Part shown: piece after piece, positions 8,235-16,172 of the stretch | How the letters are laid out: every line of letters begins with the position of its first letter | Position numbering within the stretch: position 1 is the first letter of the stretch | From: an uncultured Collinsella sp. | Lineage (GTDB): Bacteria; Actinomycetota; Coriobacteriia; Coriobacteriales; Coriobacteriaceae | Direction: 5' to 3' | NCBI GenBank assembly: GCA_900544205.1 | Contig: UQUG01000017.1 | Span: 1-31,521, forward strand | Length of the DNA stretch: 31,521 nt | The notes under the pieces: generated by a model | The model's input: only the letters and a program-made list of their open reading frames with translations | Told to the model about the DNA's origin: nothing | Database searches by the model: none | Made by a program: the position numbers and the translations under genes

Positions 8235-9092
8235 ATGGCACTTGTTACCACCGAAAAGATGCTCAAGGACGCTCAGGCCGGCCACTACGCTGTTGGCGCT
8301 TTCAACGTCGAGAACCTCGAGTTTGTTATGGCCGTTCTGGCCGCTGCCGAGGAGACCAAGTCCCCCGTCATCATGCAGACCACCCCGGGCACCATCAAGA
8401 CCGCTGGTCTGGACTACTTCTACGGCATGGTCAAGGCTGCCGCCGAGCGCGCTTCCGTGCCCGTCGCTCTGCACCTCGATCACGGCGATGGCTATGACCG
8501 CTGCATGCAGGCTTTCCGCACGGGCTACACCTCCGTCATGATCGACGGTTCGCACGAGTCCTTCGAGGACAACATCGCCCTGACCAAGTCCGTCGCCGAT
8601 GCTGGCCGTGCTATGGGCGTGCCCGTCGAGGCCGAGCTCGGTAAGGTTGGCGGCAAGGAGGACGACGGTCCTGCGGTTGAGGGCGAGAGCCCCTACACCG
8701 ATCCTGCCGAGGCCAAGGAGTTCGTCGAGCGCACTGGCTGCACCTCCCTCGCTATTGGCGTTGGTACCAGCCACGGCGTGTACACGAGCGATCCGCACAT
8801 CGAGCAGTCCGTGGTCAAGGCCATCCGCGACGCCGTCGACGTGCCGCTGGTTCTGCACGGCACCTCCGGTGTGCCCGATGAGCAGGTTGCCGAGGCTGTG
8901 AAGAACGGCATCTGCAAGGTTAACTACGCTACCGAGCTGCGTCAGGCCTACACCAAGGGCTTCATGGCCTACATGGCCGAGAACCCCGCCTGCTTCGATC
9001 CCAAGAAGCCGGCCAAGGAGGGTATGCGTGAGATCACCGAGCTGGTTAAGATCCGCATGACCAACCTCAACTCTGTGGGCAAAGCAGAGTAA
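8235..9092 (+). CDS. Class II fructose/tagatose-bisphosphate aldolase
   Basis: A zinc-dependent aldolase of 285 residues that reversibly cleaves a ketose-1,6-bisphosphate to dihydroxyacetone phosphate and glyceraldehyde-3-phosphate. It has the HLDHGDGYD motif with catalytic D82 and zinc ligand H83. Further zinc ligands are in GTSHG (H180) and LHGTSG (H208), and VEAELGKVGG is the conserved central loop. The short length and motifs are of the GatY/KbaY/Fba class, so fructose or tagatose bisphosphate are both possible. ATG 8235 was chosen because AGGAG is 9 nt upstream; an in-frame ATG at 8094 has no support. Strong C-ending codon bias suggests high expression. The divergent DeoR gene favours sugar-controlled expression. 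Confidence 0.9.
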   Translation: MALVTTEKMLKDAQAGHYAVGAFNVENLEFVMAVLAAAEETKSPVIMQTTPGTIKTAGLDYFYGMVKAAAERASVPVALHLDHGDGYDRCMQAFRTGYTSVMIDGSHESFEDNIALTKSVADAGRAMGVPVEAELGKVGGKEDDGPAVEGESPYTDPAEAKEFVERTGCTSLAIGVGTSHGVYTSDPHIEQSVVKAIRDAVDVPLVLHGTSGVPDEQVAEAVKNGICKVNYATELRQAYTKGFMAYMAENPACFDPKKPAKEGMREITELVKIRMTNLNSVGKAE

Positions 9093-9125
9093 CAGCAAGG
9101 GTACTCCGACTCGCTACATATCCCG

Positions 9126-9250
9126 GGGAGGGACGAGGGCTTAGTTCCCCAATCGTCCTCGGGCATGCAAAAAGCCTCGCTGCGCACTTCGTGCGGCGAG
9201 GCTTTTTGCCCCCTGCGGAAAGATTGGGGAACTAAGCCCTCGTCCCTCCC
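9126..9250. repeat. Nested inverted repeat around the aldolase terminator
   Basis: A perfect 29-bp inverted repeat (9126-9154 with 9222-9250, core GACGAGGGCTTAGTTCCCC) encloses 67 bp that themselves contain the terminator hairpin at 9167-9209. The whole could fold into one long arm. Its right arm is part of a unit repeated downstream. Confidence 0.75.
9167..9209. terminator. Terminator of the aldolase gene
   Basis: A stem GCAAAAAGCCTCGC (9167-9180) pairs with GCGAGGCTTTTTGC (9196-9209) around an inner GCGCAC/GTGC hairpin. A and T runs on either side allow action in both directions. Confidence 0.75.
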
Positions 9251-9506
9251 AAGTTGACCTGCTCGAGGTCGTCGCCCTTGTGGCGTTAGGTCTGAAAATA
9301 ATAAGAAGCCTTCGCGCTGCGGAATGATTTTGGAAACTAAGTACGGGACCCGTCCAAACCGTCCTGCTCAATCGCCCTTGTGGCGTTAGTGTCAGAAAAA
9401 TAAGACGTTGCTTTTTGCCCCCTGCGGAAAGATTGGGGAACTAAGCCCTCGTCCCTCCCAAGTTGACCTACTCGAGGTCGTCGCCCTTGTGGCGTTGGGG
9501 CTGAAA
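9201..9506. repeat. Three tandem copies of a ~100-bp unit, the middle one decayed
   Basis: A unit running from GCTTTTTGCCCCCTGCGG to TGGCGTTAGGTCTGAAA lies at 9201-9297 and recurs almost unchanged at 9410-9506. Between them, 9307-9400 is a diverged copy that keeps CTGCGGAA, GAAACTAAG and TCGCCCTTGTGGCGTTAG. GCCCTTGTGGCGTT starts at 9274, 9374 and 9483. This fills most of the 430-bp gap between the aldolase and HAD genes, and no gene is seen in it. Confidence 0.7.
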
Positions 9507-9522
9507 GGGTGGGGCGCGGGGG

Positions 9523-10146
9523 TTACTTGGTTGTTAGGGTTAGCAGGTCGTTGGGGGTTTTGAGGTTGTAGGTGGCGTTTGGGATATCTTGGTGTGATCC
9601 CCATGCTGCTTGGGCAAAACTGACCCCTGCCGAAGTTGCGCATTGTTCGTCGTAGACGGTGTCGCCAACGTAGACGACGTTGCCAGGATTCGCGCCCGTA
9701 CGCCGGAGATATTCGAGCATGGGAGCGGGTGCGGGTTTATGTTCGGTTGTGTCTTCGACAAGGATGATGTGCTCAAAATACTTATCGAAGCCAAGGGGTG
9801 CAATTTCTTCTGCGTATTCGTCGCGCGCACGTGAGGAGACGATGCCAAGTTTGCAGCCATTGTCGGAGAGTGTTGCGATAACTTGGTGCAAGCCGGGAAA
9901 CACGCTGATGGTGCTTTTAAAGCTGGCGGCAACTTGGCACCAGCGATCCAGCGTTGCCTGTGAGTAGATCCCAAGTTTCTCAAGGGCGTTCTTGCCGGGT
10001 ATGCCGAGGGCAAAGTCAAGCTCGTGTCGGGGAAGCGTTTTACCGGTTTCTTCTTGGACAATCTGGACAAGCGATGACAGAACGCTTTCTTCTGTATCTG
10101 CCAATGTCCCATCAACGTCAAATACGATATGGTCAAAGTGCTTCAT
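9523..10146 (-). CDS. HAD-superfamily hydrolase, phosphoglycolate-phosphatase-like
   Basis: A cytoplasmic phosphatase of 207 residues, usual for HAD subfamily IA. Motif I is DVDGT (nucleophile D10, acid D12), motif II lies in GIVSSR, the motif III lysine is in EHKPAPAP, and motif IV is GDTVYD. A cap domain lies between motifs I and II. The substrate cannot be told from sequence; phosphoglycolate, pyrophosphate and sugar phosphates are all plausible. AGAGGAGC lies 7 nt before the ATG. It follows the AraC-type gene on the same strand after 56 bp, so the two may be co-transcribed. Confidence 0.85.
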   Translation of the reverse strand: MKHFDHIVFDVDGTLADTEESVLSSLVQIVQEETGKTLPRHELDFALGIPGKNALEKLGIYSQATLDRWCQVAASFKSTISVFPGLHQVIATLSDNGCKLGIVSSRARDEYAEEIAPLGFDKYFEHIILVEDTTEHKPAPAPMLEYLRRTGANPGNVVYVGDTVYDEQCATSAGVSFAQAAWGSHQDIPNATYNLKTPNDLLTLTTK

Positions 10147-10202
10147 ATGATTGCTCCTCTCTGTTGTTTGCCTGCAAGTTTGATGCAGTGACAGAAGAAG
10201 GG

Positions 10203-11141
10203 CTAGCGGGATTTCTGCCTGGTGCTATCGAGATTCTGCCTCGCTGCTCGATAGCTCGAAGGAGTGCACCCCATTTGTTCTTTAAATACCTGGCCAAGAT
10301 GGCTTGCTGTTATAAATCCGCATTGGCGCGCGACTGTCTGGACCGTTCGCGTGGTGTGTGCCAAAAGTTCGCAAGCACGGTTTATGCGGTATGCGCGTAG
10401 ATATGCCGCCGGGGTCGTTCCTGCACAAGCTTCGATAATGCGGTAACACTCTCTTTCGCTTACGCCGGCTGCAGATGCCATCTGGGACACATCTATAGCG
10501 GCTGCATAGTTTGCGCGGATAAAGTCCAGGATTGCCTTGAACTGTACGTCGCGGTTGGTCATCCAAGAGGCGTTGTCGGAGGAAAAGAGCGGTTCGGTCT
10601 TGGCGTAAATCTGAATCCAGAGCTCTGACAAGTTATTTCGAAGCGCCATCTCGTTCTGCGGCCGTTGAAGGTCGTGACTAAAGGAGCTCTTCAGCAAATC
10701 GATAAAGGGCATATCGTCGGGGTTGGTGGGCGACCATTTGAGCACATCGACGCCTCGACATTGAAGCAATGGGTTGATGTAGCGCTTTTGGAGACGTCCC
10801 GCGGGATCGCCGAGCATCGACGGCTGAAAGATATGCAACATTTGAATGGCTGGTGCCGAATTGGGTGATTGCAGCGTGCTGTGCAAAACGCCGCCGTTGA
10901 TAAAGCCGGCGGACCCTTCCTCAAAGCGCACGTGTTCATGAGCCGCGCGCGTTCGATAGTCAATCGCTCCCTGCTCCATGTAGAAAAGCTCAACCTCGGA
11001 ATGCCAGTGCCAGGGGACGGAATTGCCCGGATAGCGAGCGAATTCTGCGCGTTCGGCAATATAGGGCCAGTCTTCGGCGGTCTCGGGAAATGCTTCCTCG
11101 CGTCCTCCGCGGTGCAATTCTATGTGATCCATGTTTCGCAT
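10203..11141 (-). CDS. AraC-family transcriptional regulator with cupin sensor domain
   Basis: A 312-residue regulator. The N-terminal cupin (about residues 35-110) has the metal or sugar-site-like PWHWHSEVELFYMEQG motif. The C-terminal double helix-turn-helix (about 205-305) contains the expected ACELLAHTTRTVQTVARQCG and GCTPSSYR signatures. Members with this layout sense sugars or glycosides and activate adjacent catabolic genes, but no such genes are adjacent here; only the HAD phosphatase follows. No clear Shine-Dalgarno precedes ATG 11141 or the in-frame ATG at 11132. A TATACT -10-like hexamer lies only about 8 bp upstream of 11141. The mRNA may therefore have almost no leader, or start at 11132. 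Confidence 0.87.
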   Translation of the reverse strand: MRNMDHIELHRGGREEAFPETAEDWPYIAERAEFARYPGNSVPWHWHSEVELFYMEQGAIDYRTRAAHEHVRFEEGSAGFINGGVLHSTLQSPNSAPAIQMLHIFQPSMLGDPAGRLQKRYINPLLQCRGVDVLKWSPTNPDDMPFIDLLKSSFSHDLQRPQNEMALRNNLSELWIQIYAKTEPLFSSDNASWMTNRDVQFKAILDFIRANYAAAIDVSQMASAAGVSERECYRIIEACAGTTPAAYLRAYRINRACELLAHTTRTVQTVARQCGFITASHLGQVFKEQMGCTPSSYRAARQNLDSTRQKSR

Positions 11142-11166
11142 GGCATCAGTATAAAGCGCGATGGGC

Positions 11167-11376
11167 CTAGATTGCTCTTGCCTGTTCGGGGAACGCCTTG
11201 TCTAGGGATGCTTGGAGCTTTTCGAAGGATGTCTGCAGGTTGAGGTGTTGGTCTGCAGAGCGTTTGGGTTTGGGAGTTGGGGAGTCGAGGAGGCCGTTTC
11301 TCTGTGTCGGGGGGAAGGAGAAAAGGTTTGCATGTTTTAGGGATGGCTGCTGTGCTGCGTCATTGGAAGAATGCAT
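11167..11376 (-). CDS. Small hypothetical protein, 69 residues
   Basis: Not recognised. The predicted product is hydrophilic, rich in Ser, Pro, Gln and Lys, with no membrane segment, signal peptide or cysteine. The second half (LNLQTSFEKLQASLDKAF) could form an amphipathic helix. Support comes from a strong GAGGAGG sequence 10 nt before the ATG and from its place 25 bp upstream of the AraC gene on the same strand. The ribosome-binding site overlaps the end of another open frame (ending ...LVDIEEAA) that has no ATG or GTG start, which may be a gene remnant. It could be a chance ORF. Confidence 0.4.
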   Translation of the reverse strand: MHSSNDAAQQPSLKHANLFSFPPTQRNGLLDSPTPKPKRSADQHLNLQTSFEKLQASLDKAFPEQARAI

Positions 11377-11630
11377 GCTTATGCGGCCTCCTCGATGTCC
11401 ACCAAAAGATTGCGCTCGGGGTATGCTGCTAGGTCCCGTGCGTTGGCAGTATTATGCCGCGGCTGCTGCAAAGAAGCGCTAAAGAAAGGCTTAACCTGGT
11501 TTGGTTTTACGATGAAACTGCAGGTCAGAGGTATTGAGTAACACTCTTGAAAGGTTTTGAGCTTAAGGGCTTTCTAAGGTTTGTGGTGCGGATGTGGCTC
11601 GCCTGTGTGGGGCGTGTGGACGGCTCGTTC

Positions 11631-12617
11631 CTAGCGCTGCGGTGCGGCGGCGCGTACTTGTTCGATGACCTTTTCCATCGTGGCGTCGATGCGGTCCTTT
11701 TTGAGTTCGCATTCCCAGATGGTTATGGGCGTCCAGCCCATTTCGGTGAGCGCTGCCACGGCGGCACGGTCGCGCTCGACGTTGCGACGGAACTTTGCCT
11801 CCCAAAACTCGACATTGCGCTTGGGCTGACTTGGGTTGCATTTGGGGCAGCGGTGCCAAAAGCAGCCGTTGACGAAGATGGCGATCTTGCGCCCGGGGAA
11901 GGCGATGTCGGGTTTTCCGGGCACCTTCCATTCCAGACGGTATCCCGTAAGGCCTGCGGCGCGCAGGCGCTGGCGAACGAGCAGCTCGGGCTTGGTGTTC
12001 GCACGCTTGTTGCCCTTCATGGACTTTTTGATGGCGGCGCGACGGCGCACGAGCTCACGCTCGTCAGCGGAAAGGTCCGAGGTGTCGATGCCGTCCAGCA
12101 GGCCGGGCTTGGGGCGCTTTTTGCTGCGGCGCTTGGCTTTGCGCTTGGGCTTGGTAACGGGCTCGTCGGCTGTGGTGGACTCGGTGTCGTTGGCGCCGTT
12201 AGCCTCAAGCCGATCTTCCTTCAACTCAATCAGGGCATCAATGAGCCCTTTGTCGGCGGGCATCCACTCAACGGTGGCAAGCGAGGTGCGCGGAATCCAG
12301 CGGATATCGAGCTGGCGGTCATGCTTCTGGGGTTCATCGGATTCATCGGCGAGCGAGCAGTAGTAGCACTCCATGGAGAGATGGAAATCGGGGTAGTCGT
12401 ACTCAACGGTATAGAAATCGCGCAGGTTGGTGACTTTTACCTGCAGTTCTTCCATGAGCTCGCGGCGCACGGCGTCTTCGGGTGTCTCGCCGCGCATGAG
12501 CTTGCCGCCCGGAAACTCCCAAAGTCCCTGCATGTCGCCATAGCCGCGCTGCACGGCAAGCAGCTCGTCAGATCCTTCCTTGCGAATGATCCCAGCGGCA
12601 ACATGAACAGTCTTCAA
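11631..12617 (-). CDS. Fusion of Nudix hydrolase (MutT/NudG-like) and Vsr mismatch endonuclease
   Basis: A single 328-residue frame with two DNA-maintenance domains. Residues 1-135 are Nudix: the box runs G38-x5-E44-x7-R52-E53-L54-x-E56-E57, complete except that the final glycine is Q59, and GLWEFPGGK precedes it as in CTP/5-methyl-dCTP-type NudG enzymes. Residues about 140-205 are a Lys/Arg-rich linker. Residues about 206-320 are Vsr-like: NTKPELLVRQRL, catalytic-type D237 (PDIAF), GCFWHRCPKC with H255 and likely zinc cysteines C252/C257/C260, then WEC (C303). The start is TTG at 12617, with AGAGGA 6 nt upstream; the open frame extends further only as antisense of the ABC gene. Sanitising methylated or oxidised nucleotides and nicking T:G mismatches would be complementary tasks. 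No DNA cytosine methylase is nearby. Confidence 0.85.
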   Translation of the reverse strand: MKTVHVAAGIIRKEGSDELLAVQRGYGDMQGLWEFPGGKLMRGETPEDAVRRELMEELQVKVTNLRDFYTVEYDYPDFHLSMECYYCSLADESDEPQKHDRQLDIRWIPRTSLATVEWMPADKGLIDALIELKEDRLEANGANDTESTTADEPVTKPKRKAKRRSKKRPKPGLLDGIDTSDLSADERELVRRRAAIKKSMKGNKRANTKPELLVRQRLRAAGLTGYRLEWKVPGKPDIAFPGRKIAIFVNGCFWHRCPKCNPSQPKRNVEFWEAKFRRNVERDRAAVAALTEMGWTPITIWECELKKDRIDATMEKVIEQVRAAAPQR

Positions 12618-12649
12618 CAGGAGTCCTCTCTCAGCATCAACACGTGGCA

Positions 12650-12682
12650 GGGTAGCTACCCGTACCTTACACAACGGTAAGG
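12650..12682. promoter_or_regulatory. Palindromes in the Nudix-Vsr / ABC divergent region
   Basis: Two dyads are adjacent: the perfect 12-bp palindrome GGGTAGCTACCC (12650-12661) and CCTTAC-N6-GTAAGG (12665-12682). The second has the form of a MerR-family operator. The 148-bp region between the divergent starts must hold promoters for both directions. Which gene these sites serve is not known. Confidence 0.45.
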
Positions 12683-12765
12683 CAAGCGTAAGCCATATCG
12701 ATGGTAGCCGACTCGACTCCTTGCGACTATAGATGCCGTAGACTAATCGCAAGAAAGGACTCGGT

Positions 12766-13551
12766 ATGCAAACCACGCAAGCTGCGACCCCGGTACTGGA
12801 GGTCGCGCATCTCGAAAAGATATATGGAGCGCTGGGCAACGTGACCCGTGCGCTCAACGACGTCAGCTTTACCGTCAACCGCGGTGAATTTGTTGGCATC
12901 ATGGGCGCTTCGGGCTCGGGCAAGTCGACGTTGCTCAACTGCGTGTCGACCATCGATAGCGCCACGAGCGGCACGATCCGCATCAACGGGCAGGACGTGA
13001 CGCGCATGAAGCAGGCCAAGCTCTCGCAGTTCCGCCGCGATGAGCTCGGCTTTATCTTCCAGGACTCCAACCTGCTCGATACGCTCACGGCACGCGAGAA
13101 CATCGCCCTGCCGCTCACCATTGCCCGCACAAACTCGGCAGAGATCTCGACCCGCGTGCAGGATGTGGCAGCGCGCCTGTCCATCAGCCAGGTGCTCGAC
13201 AAGTATCCCTACCAGATGTCCGGCGGTCAGCAGCAGCGCGTTGCCGCGGCTCGCGCGCTCGTCACCGACCCCACCATGATCATGGCCGACGAGCCCACCG
13301 GCGCCCTCGATTCCAAGAGCGCTCGCCTGCTGCTCGAGAGCCTGGAGGCCCTTAACCGCCGCCTACGCGCTACCGTGCTCATGGTCACGCACGATAGCTT
13401 TGCCGCCAGCTACACGAGCCGTGTGCTGTTTATCCGCGACGGCAAGATCTTCACCGAGCTGCGCCGCGGCGACACCGACCGCCGAGAGTTCTTCGACCGC
13501 ATTATGGAGGTCGTTGCCATGATGGGCGGTGAGGGCTCCGATGCTCTGTAA
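12766..13551 (+). CDS. ABC transporter ATP-binding protein (BceA/MacB type)
   Basis: A cytoplasmic ATPase subunit of 261 residues. It has Walker A GASGSGKST near residue 50, Q-loop FIFQDSN, signature MSGGQQQR, Walker B MIMADEPTG, D-loop ALDS and the switch histidine in VTHD. The extended helix between the Q-loop and signature is typical of the group that pairs with FtsX-domain permeases. The stop codon overlaps the start of the permease gene by 11 bp. AAAGGA lies before the ATG. Systems of this type remove or sense peptide antibiotics. No BceRS-type two-component genes adjoin it. Confidence 0.92.
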   Translation: MQTTQAATPVLEVAHLEKIYGALGNVTRALNDVSFTVNRGEFVGIMGASGSGKSTLLNCVSTIDSATSGTIRINGQDVTRMKQAKLSQFRRDELGFIFQDSNLLDTLTARENIALPLTIARTNSAEISTRVQDVAARLSISQVLDKYPYQMSGGQQQRVAAARALVTDPTMIMADEPTGALDSKSARLLLESLEALNRRLRATVLMVTHDSFAASYTSRVLFIRDGKIFTELRRGDTDRREFFDRIMEVVAMMGGEGSDAL

Positions 13552-15763
13552 ACTCGCTTGGGGCAACGTCCGCCGCGCCGGCCGCGACTACCTCGTCTAC
13601 CTTTTGACGCTCACCCTGGGCGTCACGGTCTTCTATGCCTTTAACACCATCTCGATGCAGGTCGACATCGCCGGAATCGATGAAGAGGGCTTGGCGCAGG
13701 TTATGGGCAGCATACTCGGCGACCTGACGTACTTTTTGGCCGGTGTCATGGCCTTTTTGATGGTGTACGCCAATAACTTCATCATGAAACGTCGCAAGAA
13801 GGAGTTTGGCCTGTACCAGGTGCTCGGCATGGGGCGCGGGCGCGTCGCCACGATCATGGCGCTCGAGACCGTGATAGTATCGGTCGTGGCCTTTGTCGCC
13901 GGCATTGTGCTGGGTGTGGGACTCTCCCAGCTCATGACGTTCTTTACGGCCTCGCTCTTTAAGACACAGATCGCCAATTTCCACTTCTTTTTCTCGGTGC
14001 ATGCGTTCAATCTGACCCTTGCCTGCATGCTCGTAATGTTTGTGCTCACGCTACTGTTGAACCTTCGCGCCGTGCGTCGTACCAAACTCATCGAGCTTAT
14101 GGGTGCCGAGCGTCGCAACGAGAGCATCAAGACACGCAACCCCTGGATCGCGATTGCCATCTTTGCCGTGGGCGTGGTGCTTGTGGGCGTGGCCTATTAC
14201 CGTCTGCTACGTGATGGGTTCCCGCTAACCGCGACGGACAGCAAGCTGCAAGAGGCCATGAACCAGTTTGGTATTACGACCGCTATGGTTACCGTGGGCA
14301 CCTTTGCCCTGTTCTGGGGACTCTCGGGCATGCTCATCAAGCTGCTGCAGAGCCTGCGCAGCGTGTATTGGCGCGGCCTCAATATGTTTACCGTGCGTCA
14401 GCTTTCGGCCAAGGTCAATACGGTGTGCTTTTCGATGGGCGTCATCGCGATGATTCTGTTCCTCGCCATCACCTCGGTGACCTGCGGTATGTCGATCGCC
14501 AACGTGATGAATGAGAATCTGGAGCGCTATACGCCGGCCGATATGTCGCAGACGTATATCTATTACACGCCCGAAACGCTCGACTACTACAAGGAGTACG
14601 TCAATCCGTCTGAGGCCGATCGCATGGTGCTGGCCGATAGTGCGGTCGATTTGTACTCCGCATGGCACGGCGATCCATGGCACGGCGATCGCAAGGGCAA
14701 GTCGGCGGACAACAACGACGAGACCGGCAAGAAGGTCAGTATCGCCGATGTTGCCGGTGAGCATGTGCAGATCGATTCGTATCTGAGTTACCCGCTTGGC
14801 GGCTCGGATCCTTCGGTGACTCCAAGTGAGATGTGCAAGACCATGGGCGAAAAGCTTCCCAGGGCGTTCGGGGGTAGCAATGCCGATACGATGGGCCTGT
14901 TTGTGACGCCGGCGAGCCAGTACAACAAACTGCGCCAGATGATGGGCGAGGAGCCGGTGAGCATTGGCCTCGACCAGTACTTGCTTACGTGTGATATGGG
15001 CGGTGATCTGGGCGACCTGTACACCAAATACATGGCCGGCGGCCATACCCTCACCTTGGGCGGGCATGAGCTCAAGCCCGCAACCGATAAGTCGGACAAG
15101 GACACGGCGGCCATCGCCAACTCGGCGATGAGCAGTAATCCGGGTACCGTCGTCGTTGCCGACGAGCTGTTGTCCCAACTTAATCTGCAGCCGTATTCCA
15201 GTAGCCTGCTCGTTAACTACAAACAGGGGATGGATGCGACCGAGGCAGACGAGAGCATTAAATATACGGTGCTCGACAATCTGCTCGTTGACGGCAAGGA
15301 GCCGGGGTCGTGGGGAATCTTCATCACACGCTCCGAGATGTACACGCAGGCAGCGCAAATGAACGGTCTTATTAGCTACCTAGCCATCTACATCGGCTTT
15401 GTATTGGTCGTTGCATGCGCGGCGATTCTGTCGATCCAGCAACTCTCCAACGTGGCCGACGGCAGCCGCAGCTATCGTGTGCTGGCACAGATCGGCTGTG
15501 ACGACTGTCAGATTCGCCATTCGGTGATGGCACAGCAAGCGGTATTCTTCCTGTTCCCGCTGGCAGTGGGCCTGGCGCACTCCTTTGTGGCACTTAAGGT
15601 GATCATCGAGCTGGTGAGCACGTTCGGCAACATGAGCATCGGCGGCACCGTGGGCCTCACCTGTGCGATCTTCCTGGCGGCCTACGGCGGCTACTTCCTG
15701 GTGACGTACCTCATGAGCACCGGCATGGTGCGAGTCGCCATCGCCACCCGCTACAGCGAGTAG
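13541..15763 (+). CDS. ABC transporter permease with FtsX domains (BceB-like)
   Basis: A 740-residue inner-membrane permease that pairs with the preceding ATPase. Hydrophobic segments lie at about residues 17-38, 62-80, 104-130 and 155-175, followed by a cytoplasmic RRTKLIELMGAERR. Two or three more occur between 200 and 315. A long outside domain follows (about 320-610), then three segments in the last 130 residues. A large outside loop between two FtsX halves is the BceB layout, in which the loop contacts peptide antibiotics or lipid II intermediates. The ATG at 13541 overlaps the ATPase gene, with GGTGAGGG upstream; an in-frame GTG at 13529 is less likely. The substrate is unknown. Confidence 0.88.
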   Translation: MLCKLAWGNVRRAGRDYLVYLLTLTLGVTVFYAFNTISMQVDIAGIDEEGLAQVMGSILGDLTYFLAGVMAFLMVYANNFIMKRRKKEFGLYQVLGMGRGRVATIMALETVIVSVVAFVAGIVLGVGLSQLMTFFTASLFKTQIANFHFFFSVHAFNLTLACMLVMFVLTLLLNLRAVRRTKLIELMGAERRNESIKTRNPWIAIAIFAVGVVLVGVAYYRLLRDGFPLTATDSKLQEAMNQFGITTAMVTVGTFALFWGLSGMLIKLLQSLRSVYWRGLNMFTVRQLSAKVNTVCFSMGVIAMILFLAITSVTCGMSIANVMNENLERYTPADMSQTYIYYTPETLDYYKEYVNPSEADRMVLADSAVDLYSAWHGDPWHGDRKGKSADNNDETGKKVSIADVAGEHVQIDSYLSYPLGGSDPSVTPSEMCKTMGEKLPRAFGGSNADTMGLFVTPASQYNKLRQMMGEEPVSIGLDQYLLTCDMGGDLGDLYTKYMAGGHTLTLGGHELKPATDKSDKDTAAIANSAMSSNPGTVVVADELLSQLNLQPYSSSLLVNYKQGMDATEADESIKYTVLDNLLVDGKEPGSWGIFITRSEMYTQAAQMNGLISYLAIYIGFVLVVACAAILSIQQLSNVADGSRSYRVLAQIGCDDCQIRHSVMAQQAVFFLFPLAVGLAHSFVALKVIIELVSTFGNMSIGGTVGLTCAIFLAAYGGYFLVTYLMSTGMVRVAIATRYSE

Positions 15764-15787
15764 CAGGCGGGCAAAACCGCAGCGAAC

Positions 15788-15830
15788 AACCGCCGCGAAG
15801 GGGGACGGGCCCCTTTCGCGGCGGTTTTTT
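15788..15830 (+). terminator. Terminator of the ABC transporter operon
   Basis: A GC-rich stem AACCGCCGCGAAGGGG pairs with CCCCTTTCGCGGCGGTT (one bulged base) and is followed by a run of T. The loop is GACGG-like. Confidence 0.85.
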
Positions 15831-15848
15831 GCCTGTCTGGGGCGTCTC

Positions 15849-15979
15849 AAAACCAAGTGAGTAGGCTTTTTGGGATCTGCCGAGCACATCGCGACAAATG
15901 CTCGGTAAAACCGCAGGTCAGCGCTGTGACGATTTGGGATGTGCTCGGCTTCCTGCAAAAAGTCTACTCACTTGGTTTT
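15849..15979. repeat. 131-bp nested inverted-repeat element
   Basis: The outer arms AAAACCAAGTGAGTAGGCTT (15849 onward, 24 bp in all) and their inverse at 15956-15979 differ at one position. Inner arms GCCGAGCACATC (15879-15890) and GATGTGCTCGGC (15938-15949) are a perfect 12-bp pair. The left half recurs, truncated, at 31241-31302. The element lies in a 494-bp gap before ATPase 1 that otherwise holds the two hairpins described separately and no gene. Confidence 0.7.
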
Positions 15980-15988
15980 TTCTGCTAG

Positions 15989-16103
15989 AAAACCGCCGCG
16001 AGGGAAAGCAGCTCCCTCGCGGCGGTCTTGGCGTTTGCCCAGATAAAACCTGCCAAAATAAACCCGTCCCTTTTGGTAGGTTATCACTTCAAAAAATGGA
16101 GAA
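15989..16103. repeat. Direct repeat, left copy, with remnant of a LuxR gene end
   Basis: About 115 bp here match 17441-17552 closely. The unit contains hairpin ACCGCCGCGAGGGA/TCCCTCGCGGCGGT (15992-16026), the text GCGTTTGCCCAGATAAAACC, and hairpin ACCTGCCAAAA/TTTTGGTAGGT (16048-16081). It continues into a minus-strand stretch encoding FILHFLK and a stop, parallel to the ILHFWKR end of LuxR-1. The two copies flank ATPase 1. Confidence 0.75.
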
Positions 16104-16172
16104 TGAACAGTCATCAGGGACGTTTTTAAACGACTGCAAATTACTATTCAATAACGCCTTTGAGCTGGGCTA

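Noticed and set aside
8109..9098. Minus-strand 329-residue ORF opposite the aldolase
   Set aside because: It is the antisense of a strongly codon-biased gene, which commonly leaves long open frames on the other strand.
9126..9506. Insertion sequence
   Set aside because: There is no transposase reading frame in the repeats; they are too short and lie directly around a terminator.
11547..12680. Plus-strand 377-residue ORF
   Set aside because: It is the reverse reading of the Nudix-Vsr gene, with no domain and no ribosome-binding support.
12618..13202. N-terminal extension of the Nudix-Vsr frame to 523 residues
   Set aside because: The extension is the antisense of the ABC ATPase gene. A TTG with a proper ribosome-binding site at 12617 gives the expected Nudix N-terminus.
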